Source: Lachnospiraceae bacterium | GTDB lineage: Bacteria; Bacillota; Clostridia; Lachnospirales; Lachnospiraceae | NCBI GenBank assembly: GCA_003484785.1 | Contig: DNAD01000007.1 | Coordinates: 1-16,539 of the forward strand | Length of the DNA stretch: 16,539 nt | Direction: 5' to 3' | The notes under the pieces: generated by a model | Seen by the model: the letters and a program-made list of their open reading frames with translations, nothing else | Told to the model about the DNA's origin: nothing | Databases searched by the model: none | Program-made: the position numbers and the translations under genes | Shown: in pieces, positions 1 through 7,682 of the stretch | Numbering within the stretch: position 1 is the stretch's first letter | Layout of the letters: the number at the start of each line of letters is the position of its first letter

Positions 1-1
1 G

Positions 2-1558
2 GAAGGAAATCCCGTGGATAACCGGCGGTACTTTGAAGGTATGAAGATCATGGGCTGCGGGGAGGAGATCCTTTCAAAACAGGGGCAGTACCCGGTGATC
101 AACCTGACTCTGAAGTCCGCGAAGCAGCAGAGGTTTGGCTCGGCTATTCTACGACTTCGGGAGGAGATCGTAAGGGAATTTGAACGCCATGCCTATGTGC
201 TGGATTCGGACAGGCTCTCTGAAGACTTAAAGAAGGATTTCAGATCATTTCGCAGTGCGAACAGCATATGGAGGGAAAAGGAAGGGCAGTTCAGGAGCAA
301 AGAAGAAACAGAAGAGGCATTACTCGTGGAGGCCGGGCGTTTTTCCACCTCCTTAAAGACTCTTTCGGAATGCCTGAAGCTTTATCACGAAAAAAACGTG
401 GTCATGCTGATCGATGAATATGACGTCCCTTTGGAAAATGCTTATTTTGAGGGCTTTTATCAGGAAATGTCAGGCTTTATCCGCTCCCTGTTTGAATCGG
501 CGGTAAAGACAAATGATTCCCTTGAGCTTGCCGTGATCACCGGATGCCTGCGGATAAGTAGGGAGAGCATATTTACGGGGCTAAACAACCTGGAGGTCTG
601 CTCCATCCGAAGCCTTAACTTCGGTGAGCATTTCGGCTTCACCACTCAGGAAACCCTGCAGATGCTTGCGGATTACGAGCTTATGGAGAAGGAAGAGGAG
701 GTACGGCACTGGTATGACGGGTATCTCTTCGGAACTTGGGAGGTATACAATCCCTGGAGCGTGACCAAGTATGTCAAGAACCATGTGGCCGATCCAAACT
801 GGCTTCCGGAGCCCTACTGGTCCAATACCTCGTCAAACAGCATCGTAAAGGAGCTGGTGGAGAATGCCTCCGAGGAACAGCGAATGGAACTGGATACCCT
901 TATAGACGGGGGGACGATCGAAAAACAGATCCATGAGGACATCACCTATGACGACATCCATGCTTCCGAGGATAATCTTTGGAACTTCCTGTTCTTTACG
1001 GGATATATGAAGAAGGTTTCGGAAAGGTTTGAAAAAAACAGGATATTTCTTACCATGTGCATACCGAATGAGGAGATAAGGTATATCTATACAGAACAGA
1101 TCAGCGCATGGTTTGATAAGAGAGTTAAAGAGAGCGACAGGAGCGTTCTTCACAAAGCGGTAAAAGAACAGGATACGGATGTGATGTCATCGTTTGTCAC
1201 TGAGCTTTTGGGAAAGAGCATCAGTACCTTTGACAGCTCGGAGAGCTTTTATCACGGATATCTGTTATCTCTTCTGATCGGATTGCCTTCCTACAGCGCG
1301 CGGTCAAACCGCGAGGAAGGAAACGGCAGGCCCGATATAATTCTTTACCCCAACAAACCCGAGGATCCCGCCTATATCTTTGAGATAAAGGTCCGAAAGA
1401 AGTTTAACGAGATGCGGGACGGTATAGAAGAGGCCTTCCGTCAGATCAGGGACCGGAGGTATGAAGAGGGGATCCTGGATGACGGATATGCAGGGGTGGT
1501 CTCCTTCGGCGTATGCTTCTGCAGGAAGGCATGTATAATGGAAAGAAAGAAATATTGA
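2..1558 (+). CDS. AAA-ATPase-like / PD-(D/E)XK nuclease family protein, 5'-truncated by window edge
   Basis: This is the C-terminal part of a protein of the bacterial family that joins an AAA-ATPase-like domain (often called DUF1703 or AAA-ATPase_like) to a PD-(D/E)XK nuclease domain. The frame is open from base 2; the GTG at 14 lies inside a conserved stretch (GNPVDNRRYFEGMKI), so it is not the real start, and the Walker A segment must lie upstream. A Walker B-like LIDEYDVPL is encoded near 407-430, followed by an arginine-containing TGCLRISRESIF segment. At the C-terminus the nuclease signature is intact: Asp at 1334 in GRPDIIL, then Glu at 1382 and Lys at 1388 in FEIKV. The cellular role of this family is unproven; it is multicopy in many anaerobe genomes and has been linked to mobile or defence functions only by inference. 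The gene ends in front of a strong terminator and seems independent of the downstream sigma cluster. Confidence 0.88.
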   Translation, partial: EGNPVDNRRYFEGMKIMGCGEEILSKQGQYPVINLTLKSAKQQRFGSAILRLREEIVREFERHAYVLDSDRLSEDLKKDFRSFRSANSIWREKEGQFRSKEETEEALLVEAGRFSTSLKTLSECLKLYHEKNVVMLIDEYDVPLENAYFEGFYQEMSGFIRSLFESAVKTNDSLELAVITGCLRISRESIFTGLNNLEVCSIRSLNFGEHFGFTTQETLQMLADYELMEKEEEVRHWYDGYLFGTWEVYNPWSVTKYVKNHVADPNWLPEPYWSNTSSNSIVKELVENASEEQRMELDTLIDGGTIEKQIHEDITYDDIHASEDNLWNFLFFTGYMKKVSERFEKNRIFLTMCIPNEEIRYIYTEQISAWFDKRVKESDRSVLHKAVKEQDTDVMSSFVTELLGKSISTFDSSESFYHGYLLSLLIGLPSYSARSNREEGNGRPDIILYPNKPEDPAYIFEIKVRKKFNEMRDGIEEAFRQIRDRRYEEGILDDGYAGVVSFGVCFCRKACIMERKKY

Positions 1559-1587
1559 ATAAAGAGGTATAATGCTGAGTTGTTTGG

Positions 1588-1625
1588 GAGCCGGTCTTTG
1601 GGGTCTTTGAGGCCGGCTCTTTTAT
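1588..1625 (+). terminator. Rho-independent terminator after the AAA/nuclease gene
   Basis: A 9-bp stem (GAGCCGGTC at 1588-1596 with GGCCGGCTC at 1611-1619, one T-G wobble) encloses a 14-nt loop and is followed at once by TTTTATT. It lies about 30 bases after the stop codon at 1558, where a terminator is expected. The following 190 bases to the sigma gene are AT-rich and hold no convincing gene. Confidence 0.75.
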
Positions 1626-1818
1626 TATACTTGCGGATTATAAGAGAGGCAAAAAGCACTGCGAAAAAAAGGACTTTCATCCTTCCTAAATGTATACTTT
1701 TTTAAGCTTTCTTTGAAAAAAGGTGGGAAAAATCAAAAAAACTTGCATTATATATAGAAAAGGGGGTAACTTATAAAAGAGGACAGCGATATAAGAAATA
1801 TTGGAGCCGGATACCTGG

Positions 1819-2385
1819 ATGAACGACCTTCCCAATGCAGAAGAGATATATCTGCGCTATATAACCGAATATGATGACAGGGATCTGGAAGCTCTGCTTT
1901 ATGCCTATCGGGACGGTCTTTATCTGTTCCTCTTAAGCTACGTGAAAAACGAGGAGGATGCCGAGGAGCTGATGGTGGATACCTTTGCAAAGCTTGCGGT
2001 CGATAAGCCGGACTTTGAGAAAAGGCGCAACGGGAGTTTCAAGAGCTGGCTGTATGCGATAGCAAGAAACAATGCCCTTATGCATATCCGCAGGCATAAG
2101 ATGGACCCTGTCCCGCTTTATGAGGAGATGGTATCGGATGCGGATACGCCGGTATCGGCACTCCTTGAGGATGAACAGAATAAAATACTCTATAAAGCAT
2201 TATCACGCCTTAAGGCAGACTACCGCAGGCCGTTGATTCTTTTATACATCGAAGGCCTTACTCATGAAGAGATCGCCCGGGCCATGGGGTTAAGGCTCAG
2301 ACAGGTCTATAACCTCACAGACCGGGGAAAGAAGGCGCTGAAAAAGATTCTGGAAGGGATGGGGATAGACGATGCAGTGTATTGA
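1819..2385 (+). CDS. ECF-type sigma-70 family RNA polymerase sigma factor
   Basis: This small two-domain sigma factor of about 188 residues should direct RNA polymerase to a limited set of promoters. The sigma-2 region includes LFLLSYVKNEEDAEELMVDT and then FKSWLYAIARNNA. After a short linker, the sigma-4 helix-turn-helix reads YIEGLTHEEIARAMGLRLRQVYN. The length and the lack of regions 1 and 3 fit the extracytoplasmic-function class. The start is uncertain: ATG 1819 has GGAG 12 bases upstream, whereas an in-frame TTG at 1801 has AGAGGA 17 bases upstream; a stop at 1792 rules out anything longer. The 242-bp upstream gap is AT-rich (TTGCATTATATATAG around 1743) but I could not fit a clean promoter with normal spacing, so an ECF-type self-regulated promoter remains possible. 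Downstream genes are tightly packed, and a PrsW-type protease two genes on suggests control by proteolysis of an anti-sigma factor. Confidence 0.9.
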   Translation: MNDLPNAEEIYLRYITEYDDRDLEALLYAYRDGLYLFLLSYVKNEEDAEELMVDTFAKLAVDKPDFEKRRNGSFKSWLYAIARNNALMHIRRHKMDPVPLYEEMVSDADTPVSALLEDEQNKILYKALSRLKADYRRPLILLYIEGLTHEEIARAMGLRLRQVYNLTDRGKKALKKILEGMGIDDAVY

Positions 2386-2431
2386 GGAACAGATTTGCGA
2401 AGCTTATATGCCGGCATTATATAAAGTATAG
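2372..2431 (+). CDS. Possible 19-residue leader/mini-ORF overlapping the sigma gene (anti-sigma remnant?)
   Basis: An ATG at 2372 overlaps the last 14 bases of the sigma gene and opens a 19-codon frame (MQCIEEQICEAYMPALYKV) ending at TAG 2429-2431. A purine-rich GGGGA at 2361-2365 sits 6 bases before it. Anti-sigma genes are commonly coupled to their sigma gene by such overlaps and often begin with a short Cys-containing helix, so this could be the stump of a zinc-finger anti-sigma gene, a translational relay to the membrane gene at 2450, or chance. Only the position, the start site and the two cysteines support it; no family is recognised. Confidence 0.3.
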   Translation: MQCIEEQICEAYMPALYKV

Positions 2432-2449
2432 GGAAAGGGAGCAGGACAT

Positions 2450-3238
2450 ATGACGGTAATACAGATCACCCTTGTATCCGTATCAATACAGATCTCGGTA
2501 TTGGCTGTGCTGCTGGTACTTTCGGTGAAGCTGATCGGAGAAAGCTCAAAAAACCTCACAGCGGTGTTTTTGTCCTTCAGTTACAGCCTTTGGCTTCTTA
2601 CTGACCTGTACTGGCTCACGTATGACCTGATGCGCCCGGAGTCGAGGATGCCATTTGCTGCCAATGAAATAGGGGAAGTGGCATTTTTTTTAGTAGTTGC
2701 TGCCACGATCAATTCGGCCGTACGGTACCATACGCGCCTTCCGGCGGGCTATCTTGCCGGAACCTGTCTGTTTGCCTTTTCAAATACCGTGCTGTGGATA
2801 TTATGGTCGGGAGAGATCGTGGATGACATCATCATGGGTGCTGTGTTTACCTGGCTCTTTTACAGCATAGTCCGTTCACTCAGGTCGGCGCAGGCGTTTA
2901 CAGGGCGGGAGTGGATCGGGCTTGGTATATTATGCACTGCGCTTATCGTATGCCAGTCACTTACCTTCATAGTTTCGGAGGACATAAAAAATATTCCGGA
3001 TCTGTGCGCCTATATCCTTATGATAACAGGGACTGCCTTCTTCACATATCAATTCATCCGTGCGAATAAGGCAAAGCTTGCGTATGCGCGGCTGTTTCTC
3101 TCCTTTGCCCTTGTTATATGGATAATAACGGCAAAATATATGAGCGGCGGAAACTGGTATAATCTGTTCCTGACTTTGGAGACGCCCGGATTTATACTAT
3201 GGTATTTATCGGTACGGAAGGTGGTGAAGCCGGAATGA
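2450..3238 (+). CDS. Polytopic membrane protein of unknown function
   Basis: I do not recognise a family. The 262-residue protein is almost entirely hydrophobic, with about eight predicted membrane helices (for example residues 5-26, 70-92, 100-118, 155-174 and 184-204) and short polar loops such as the acidic VSEDIKN segment. There is no cleavable signal sequence, no obvious catalytic motif and no cytoplasmic zinc-finger domain. The start is supported by AGGGAG at 2436-2441, 8 bases before ATG 2450. Its stop overlaps the PrsW start (ATGA at 3235-3238), so the two are translationally coupled and probably work together. Given the sigma gene upstream, it could be a membrane sensor, a non-canonical anti-sigma factor or the protease substrate or regulator. 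That role is inference from position only. Confidence 0.8.
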   Translation: MTVIQITLVSVSIQISVLAVLLVLSVKLIGESSKNLTAVFLSFSYSLWLLTDLYWLTYDLMRPESRMPFAANEIGEVAFFLVVAATINSAVRYHTRLPAGYLAGTCLFAFSNTVLWILWSGEIVDDIIMGAVFTWLFYSIVRSLRSAQAFTGREWIGLGILCTALIVCQSLTFIVSEDIKNIPDLCAYILMITGTAFFTYQFIRANKAKLAYARLFLSFALVIWIITAKYMSGGNWYNLFLTLETPGFILWYLSVRKVVKPE

Positions 3239-3864
3239 TCTTTTCGGAAAATATCCTTATATGTATAGCACTGCCATTGCTTCTTACTGTTTTCTTTGTG
3301 AGGGACAGCGCAAGGCGCCTCGTCATTAATTTCATCATTGGCATGATTGTCTGCCTTCTCGGGGCGTATGTAAGCGGTTTTATAGATGTTGTATCCGGCT
3401 ATGGAACACAGGATACAGCGATCTTCGTATCACCCGTGGTGGAAGAGACCATGAAATTCCTGCCGCTTATATTCTATTTCCTTATGCTTCAGCCTGAGGA
3501 TGACAGGCTGCTTCACGCCGCAGCAGGTATAGGAGCGGGGTTTGCGTCTTATGAAAATGTCTGCTCCATGATCACATCCGGAACGGAGAACTTCGCCTTT
3601 CTCCTTATACGAGGTCTGGCGGTAGGCGTGATGCATATCGTCAGCGTCTCGGCCCTTGCTCTGGGGCTCATGGTCGCACGGTATTATAAGGTATCCGGGC
3701 TTTCGAGCATACTCGGAGCTCTTTCCCTAGGAATGCTCTTTCACGGTATCTATAATCTTCTGGTATCGGAGAGAGGCGTCAGCTCTGCGATAGGCTTTAG
3801 CCTGCCGCTTATCACCGCTTTTATCCTGCTACTTGTATACAAAAGATTCATTTTATACCGATAG
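3235..3864 (+). CDS. PrsW-family intramembrane metalloprotease
   Basis: The 209-residue integral membrane protein carries the PrsW signature in order: EETMKF (E70, E71), FASYEN (E107, N108), a membrane His in VMHIVSVSA (H134) and LFHGIYN (H170). These Glu and His residues match the proposed metal-binding and active-site positions of the family (CPBP/Abi-like superfamily). In Bacillus subtilis PrsW makes the site-1 cut in anti-sigma factor RsiW and so releases SigW. Here an ECF sigma gene lies two genes upstream, which makes the same logic likely, though the substrate is not identified. I chose ATG 3235, which overlaps the upstream stop as ATGA and is preceded by GGAAGG at 3216-3221, over the in-frame ATG 3199, which would add 12 non-hydrophobic residues inside the previous gene. 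The name prsW fits the family, but orthology is unproven. Confidence 0.88.
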   Translation: MIFSENILICIALPLLLTVFFVRDSARRLVINFIIGMIVCLLGAYVSGFIDVVSGYGTQDTAIFVSPVVEETMKFLPLIFYFLMLQPEDDRLLHAAAGIGAGFASYENVCSMITSGTENFAFLLIRGLAVGVMHIVSVSALALGLMVARYYKVSGLSSILGALSLGMLFHGIYNLLVSERGVSSAIGFSLPLITAFILLLVYKRFILYR

Positions 3865-3887
3865 TAAATAGCTCTTATGGCAGAAAG

Positions 3888-3916
3888 TTGTCAATGAGAA
3901 CCGTCCCCGCTGACAA
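3888..3916 (+). repeat. 29-bp repeat-like element with TTGTCA/TGACAA ends
   Basis: The 6-bp ends TTGTCA (3888-3893) and TGACAA (3911-3916) are perfect inverted repeats around the core ATGAGAACCGTCCCCGC. From memory, very similar strings (GAGAACCGTCCCC next to TGACA) recur between genes in many anaerobic bacteria, like REP-type elements. Only one copy is in this window, so its repeat status is recalled, not shown here. Its right end runs into AAAGGAG, the ribosome binding site of the next gene. Confidence 0.45.
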
Positions 3917-3931
3917 AGGAGAACAAATACA

Positions 3932-5410
3932 ATGAAAAAGATCAGAATAATAACAGTTATTATTTTATGTCTTGGCTCTGTTCTGGCAGGATGCGCTGCC
4001 GCAGACAGCAGCCGAAAACCGGATACGGAGCCTTTAGGCTTAAACGAAAGGGCTGAGGAACAAAAAGGATCAGAAGAAATATCCGATCCTGACATAGTAA
4101 TAGAGGAAGAGCCTGCAGGAAAGGAAACGGAAGCGGAAGTAAAAGAGGAAGCAGGGGAGGAGCCGGATGCTTCAGCTGCAGTCCCCGGGGTTCTGCTCGG
4201 GGATGAGCAGTTTGATGAATATATCCCGCTTCTTGAGGGAAGGCGGGTGGCCCTTTTCTCAAATCATACAGGAATTGTAGGGGATGACACAGGCGGTGCA
4301 AAGACCGGGGATGTGGATACCCGCTTTGGCATGGATGACGACGGGAATGAGATAGCCTATGGTGAGCATATCCTGGATGCCCTCATTGAGCGGGGCGTGA
4401 ACGTTACGGCGATCTTCAGCCCCGAGCATGGCTTCAGGGGAACGGCGGACGCCGGGGAGTCGGTAAGCGATTCGGTGGATGAAAAGACAGGAGTACCGAT
4501 CCTGTCGCTTTATGCGGATGACAGCACACATTATCCCGCAAAGGAGAGCATGGACCGCTTCGATGTGCTTGTGATCGATATGCAGGATGTGGGCCTTCGC
4601 TATTATACCTATTACATTGCGATGTATTATCTCATGGATGCCTGCGCTCAGGCGGACAAGGAGGTCATGATACTTGACCGTCCCAATCCCAACGGCTTTT
4701 ATGTGGACGGGCCCATATTACAGGATAAATACAGATCAGGGGTAGGGAGGCTTCCGATCCCGGTGGTGTACGGCATGACCTGGGGAGAGCTGGCGGGCAT
4801 GATAAACGGCGAGGGCTGGCTTGATGCAGGGAAGGACGCCTGCAGGCTGACGGTTATCCCCTGCAGGAATTATACCCATCAGACAAAGACCTCTCTTATC
4901 CGTAATCCCTCTCCGAATATCAAGGATATGAGAGCGGTATACCTCTATGCCTCCACCTGCTTCTTTGAAAACACGGTGATGTCTGTGGGAAGGGGAACCG
5001 ATTTTCCCTTCGAGGTCTACGGAAGCCCTTATCTTAAGGATATTGAGGGCTTTGACTTTACCTTTACCCCAAAGAGCATAAACGGCGCGTCAAACCCGCC
5101 TTTTGAGGGCGAAACCTGTTACGGTACGGATCTGAGAACACGGCCGATAGAAGAGATATGGGCGGAGGGGATCAACCCGGAATATCTGATCTCGGCCTAC
5201 AATGCCTACAGCACGGTTTCGGACCCGGGGGCGTTCTGGGGAAGCCCCGATAAAAACGGTATATACTGGATCGACAGGCTCAGCGGCTCGGATGCTCTCA
5301 GGAAAATGGTTGAGGAGGGGAGATCGGCCGAAGAGATAAAAGCCTCCTGGAAGGCAGATATCGATTCGTTTAAAGAGCAGAGGAGACCGTATCTGCTTTA
5401 CGGGGAATAA
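3932..5410 (+). CDS. namZ: DUF1343/NamZ-like (GH171) exo-beta-N-acetylmuramidase lipoprotein
   Basis: The protein is predicted to be a membrane-anchored lipoprotein outside the cell. A short hydrophobic signal ends in lipobox LAGC (Cys21), followed by a Glu-rich linker to about residue 85. The rest matches the DUF1343 family, founded by Bacillus subtilis NamZ (YbbC), which removes terminal N-acetylmuramic acid from peptidoglycan fragments (GH171). Conserved blocks are VALFSNHTGIV, FSPEHGFRG (E165, H166), VLVIDMQDVGLRYYTY, LDRPNPNGFYVDGP, YGMTWGEL, IRNPSPNIKDM and SVGRGTDFPFEVYGSP. At 492 residues it is of normal family length plus the linker. AAAGGAG at 3915-3921 lies 10 bases upstream of ATG 3932. 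No terminator separates it clearly from the PrsW gene 67 bases upstream, so joint transcription is possible. The substrate is inferred from the family; the symbol denotes family likeness, not proven orthology. Confidence 0.85.
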   Translation: MKKIRIITVIILCLGSVLAGCAAADSSRKPDTEPLGLNERAEEQKGSEEISDPDIVIEEEPAGKETEAEVKEEAGEEPDASAAVPGVLLGDEQFDEYIPLLEGRRVALFSNHTGIVGDDTGGAKTGDVDTRFGMDDDGNEIAYGEHILDALIERGVNVTAIFSPEHGFRGTADAGESVSDSVDEKTGVPILSLYADDSTHYPAKESMDRFDVLVIDMQDVGLRYYTYYIAMYYLMDACAQADKEVMILDRPNPNGFYVDGPILQDKYRSGVGRLPIPVVYGMTWGELAGMINGEGWLDAGKDACRLTVIPCRNYTHQTKTSLIRNPSPNIKDMRAVYLYASTCFFENTVMSVGRGTDFPFEVYGSPYLKDIEGFDFTFTPKSINGASNPPFEGETCYGTDLRTRPIEEIWAEGINPEYLISAYNAYSTVSDPGAFWGSPDKNGIYWIDRLSGSDALRKMVEEGRSAEEIKASWKADIDSFKEQRRPYLLYGE

Positions 5411-5434
5411 CAGAGCGCCTCTTCCATCATCTTA

Positions 5435-5463
5435 TTGCGTGACGGATGAAATACGGTTATAAT
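5435..5463 (+). promoter_or_regulatory. Sigma-A-type promoter for the HD-GYP signalling block
   Basis: TTGCGT (5435-5440) and a perfect TATAAT (5458-5463) are separated by exactly 17 bases. This lies 63 bases upstream of ATG 5526, in the gap after the NamZ-like gene. A 6-bp hairpin (GAACAG 5481-5486, CTGTTC 5493-5498) lies in the predicted leader. Confidence 0.7.
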
Positions 5464-5525
5464 CAATAAACAGATGTCTGGAACAGTTTTTGCTGTTCTG
5501 CTTTATGGCAGAGAGAGGATATGGC

Positions 5526-7667
5526 ATGCTAAAGGGAAAGATAGATAATAACAGGATGCTGCAGGCGGTCTCTGTCATTGCGGGGATCACCGTTAATTTT
5601 ATTCCGGCATATCTTATGCACAGGTTTTCCCTGCCCCTTTATTTTGATACTGCCGGAACCATCTTCTGTGCTGCCCTGGCCGGGTCTCTTCCGGGAATAG
5701 TTACCGCGGTAGCCACCAGCATACTCTGCACCGCTTTCAATTCCTATTCCATATATTATACCCTTATAGGTATTCTTATCGCCATTGTAACAGCCTTCTT
5801 TATGCGCAATAAGCTGTTCGAAAAACGGAAAAATGTGCTCCTTTATCTTCTTATCCTTGCGGTTATCGGAGGCTGTATCGGAACCGTGTTTCAATGGGTG
5901 CTTTTCGGAAAACCCCAGTTTTCCGATGTGGAGAATCTGGCGGAGCGGTTTTCGGACGGCTCGGGGGCAGGCTTCTTTTTCTTCAGTGCTTTGATCAATA
6001 CAGGGCTGAATTTCCTTGACAAGTCCCTTGCCGCGGGTCTTGCGTTTCTTGTGCTGCATTTTGTTCCGCCACAGAGAAGGATCGCTATCATAAATTGTTC
6101 ATGGATGCAGAAGCCTCTCACGGAGCAGGAGATAGCAGAGCTTAACCGCTCGCCAAAGGGAAGCGGTATTTCAGTAAAAGACAGGCTTACGGGGCTTTTG
6201 ATCCTTGCCAGCGTCCTGATGGCTCTGGTAATGGCCGCAAGCGGTCTGGCCTTCTATTCCATGAACCTTAAAAAGGAATACAGGGAAAATGCAATAAAGG
6301 CCACGGAGCTTGCAAAGAAGGTCATCAATGCAGACAGGATACAGGATTATCTTTTGAGTAAAAAAACCATTTCGGATTATGAGGATCCGGAATACCGAAG
6401 GACCTACGAGCTTCTCTGTGCTATCCGGGAAAGCATCATAGGGATAGAATACCTGTATGTGTACCAGATAAGGGAGGACGGATGCCATATCGTATTTGAC
6501 ACTGATCCCGAGATATATAATATCGGTACTCACATTAACGATATAGAATCCTTTGATGAGTCGTTTCTTCCCTATCTGCCGACGCTGCTTGCCGGTGAAA
6601 GGATGGAGCCTCTTGAGAATGATGACAGGTTCGGATATTTCATTACCAATTACGAACCCTTATATGATTCTCAGGGTGAATGTGTTGCCTACGTGGGGGC
6701 CGACGCCTCCCTTGACTTTATGCAAAGCTATATGAGGGATTTTTCCTTCCGCGTGCTTTTGGTATTCTCGGGCTTTTTTGTACTGATCCTGTCCTCCGGG
6801 CTGTGGATCTCTATGAGATATCTGGTATATCCTATCAAAAGCCTGGCGGTCATGGTGACCGGCTTTGACCCGGAGAATGCGGATCAGGAGATCCTTGACC
6901 AGAACACAAAAAAGATCGCTTCTTTGGATATAAAGACAAAAGATGAGGTAGAGCAGCTCTATCATGCCCTGTGCCGGATGACCGAGGGCACGGCGGAGCA
7001 GATGCGAAGGGTAAGGCATTACGCTCAGATCTCCTCGGAAATGCAGAACGGACTGATAATCACAATGGCGGATATGGTGGAGAACAGGGACTCCGATACC
7101 GGGGCCCATGTCCAGAAGACCTCTGCCTATGTGAGGATCATTCTGAACGGGCTTAAACGAAAGGGATACTATCTCAACAAGCTGACGCCCCAGTATATGT
7201 CGGATGTCGAGACCTCCGCTCCTCTTCATGATGTGGGCAAGATAAGCATTCCCGACGCCATCTTAAACAAGCCCGGAAAGCTTGACGACGAAGAATTTGC
7301 CATCATGAAGACCCATACTACCGAGGGCATGCGCATAATCGACAAAGCAATTGAAAGAGTCAGGGGAGGAGAATACCTGAAGGAGGCCAGGAACATGGCG
7401 GCCTACCATCATGAGCGCTGGGACGGAAAGGGATATCCCGAGGGCCTTGCCGGGGAGGTCATCCCTCTCTCCGCCAGGGTCATGGCCGTTGCGGACGTGT
7501 TTGACGCACTGGCATCCCCCAGAGTCTATAAACCGGCTTTTCCCCTGGAAAAGGCTCTGGATATCATAAGCGAAGGGGCCGGAACCCAGTTCGATCCCAA
7601 ATGCGTCGAGGTCTTTATGGATTCCCTCGATGAGGTGAAGGCGGTTTTGAAGAAATATCATGGATAA
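5526..7667 (+). CDS. Membrane HD-GYP domain c-di-GMP phosphodiesterase with sensory N-terminus
   Basis: The protein should hydrolyse cyclic di-GMP in response to an external or membrane signal. Residues 10-180 form a multi-helix membrane block (LPLYFDTAGTI, then SYSIYYTLIGILIAIV) that resembles substrate-binding subunits of ECF vitamin transporters. A helix at about 220-246 leads to an extracytoplasmic Cache-like region (about 247-406), a second helix at 407-437 and a HAMP-like linker. The C-terminal HD-GYP domain is complete: ENRDSDTGAHVQ, LHDVGKISIPD (H568, D569), HTTEGM, HHERWDGKGYPEGL (G636-Y637-P638) and ADVFDAL. ATG 5526 was preferred because GAGAGG at 5513-5518 sits 7 bases upstream; the longer frame from TTG 5490 has no binding site and starts inside a small hairpin. 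A near-consensus promoter at 5435-5463 drives it. The next gene follows after 15 bases and is probably in the same operon. No GGDEF partner is in the window. Confidence 0.9.
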   Translation: MLKGKIDNNRMLQAVSVIAGITVNFIPAYLMHRFSLPLYFDTAGTIFCAALAGSLPGIVTAVATSILCTAFNSYSIYYTLIGILIAIVTAFFMRNKLFEKRKNVLLYLLILAVIGGCIGTVFQWVLFGKPQFSDVENLAERFSDGSGAGFFFFSALINTGLNFLDKSLAAGLAFLVLHFVPPQRRIAIINCSWMQKPLTEQEIAELNRSPKGSGISVKDRLTGLLILASVLMALVMAASGLAFYSMNLKKEYRENAIKATELAKKVINADRIQDYLLSKKTISDYEDPEYRRTYELLCAIRESIIGIEYLYVYQIREDGCHIVFDTDPEIYNIGTHINDIESFDESFLPYLPTLLAGERMEPLENDDRFGYFITNYEPLYDSQGECVAYVGADASLDFMQSYMRDFSFRVLLVFSGFFVLILSSGLWISMRYLVYPIKSLAVMVTGFDPENADQEILDQNTKKIASLDIKTKDEVEQLYHALCRMTEGTAEQMRRVRHYAQISSEMQNGLIITMADMVENRDSDTGAHVQKTSAYVRIILNGLKRKGYYLNKLTPQYMSDVETSAPLHDVGKISIPDAILNKPGKLDDEEFAIMKTHTTEGMRIIDKAIERVRGGEYLKEARNMAAYHHERWDGKGYPEGLAGEVIPLSARVMAVADVFDALASPRVYKPAFPLEKALDIISEGAGTQFDPKCVEVFMDSLDEVKAVLKKYHG

Positions 7668-7682
7668 CAGGAGACCGGAAAC

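Noticed and set aside
1743..1776. TTGCAT ... TTATAA as a promoter for the sigma gene
   Set aside because: The spacing is 22 bases, too long for a housekeeping promoter; no better pair was found, so none is annotated.
3199..3234. Upstream ATG for the PrsW protein
   Set aside because: It lies inside the previous gene and adds a polar stretch before the first membrane helix; the ATGA overlap at 3235 with GGAAGG upstream is more typical.
5490..5525. TTG start extending the HD-GYP protein by 12 residues
   Set aside because: No ribosome binding site at a useful distance and the codon lies in a hairpin; ATG 5526 has GAGAGG 7 bases upstream.
5529..6059. Long antisense frames inside the HD-GYP gene (also 6660-7229)
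   Set aside because: They are opposite a well-supported coding sequence, basic and low in recognisable motifs, with no separate promoter or ribosome binding site.
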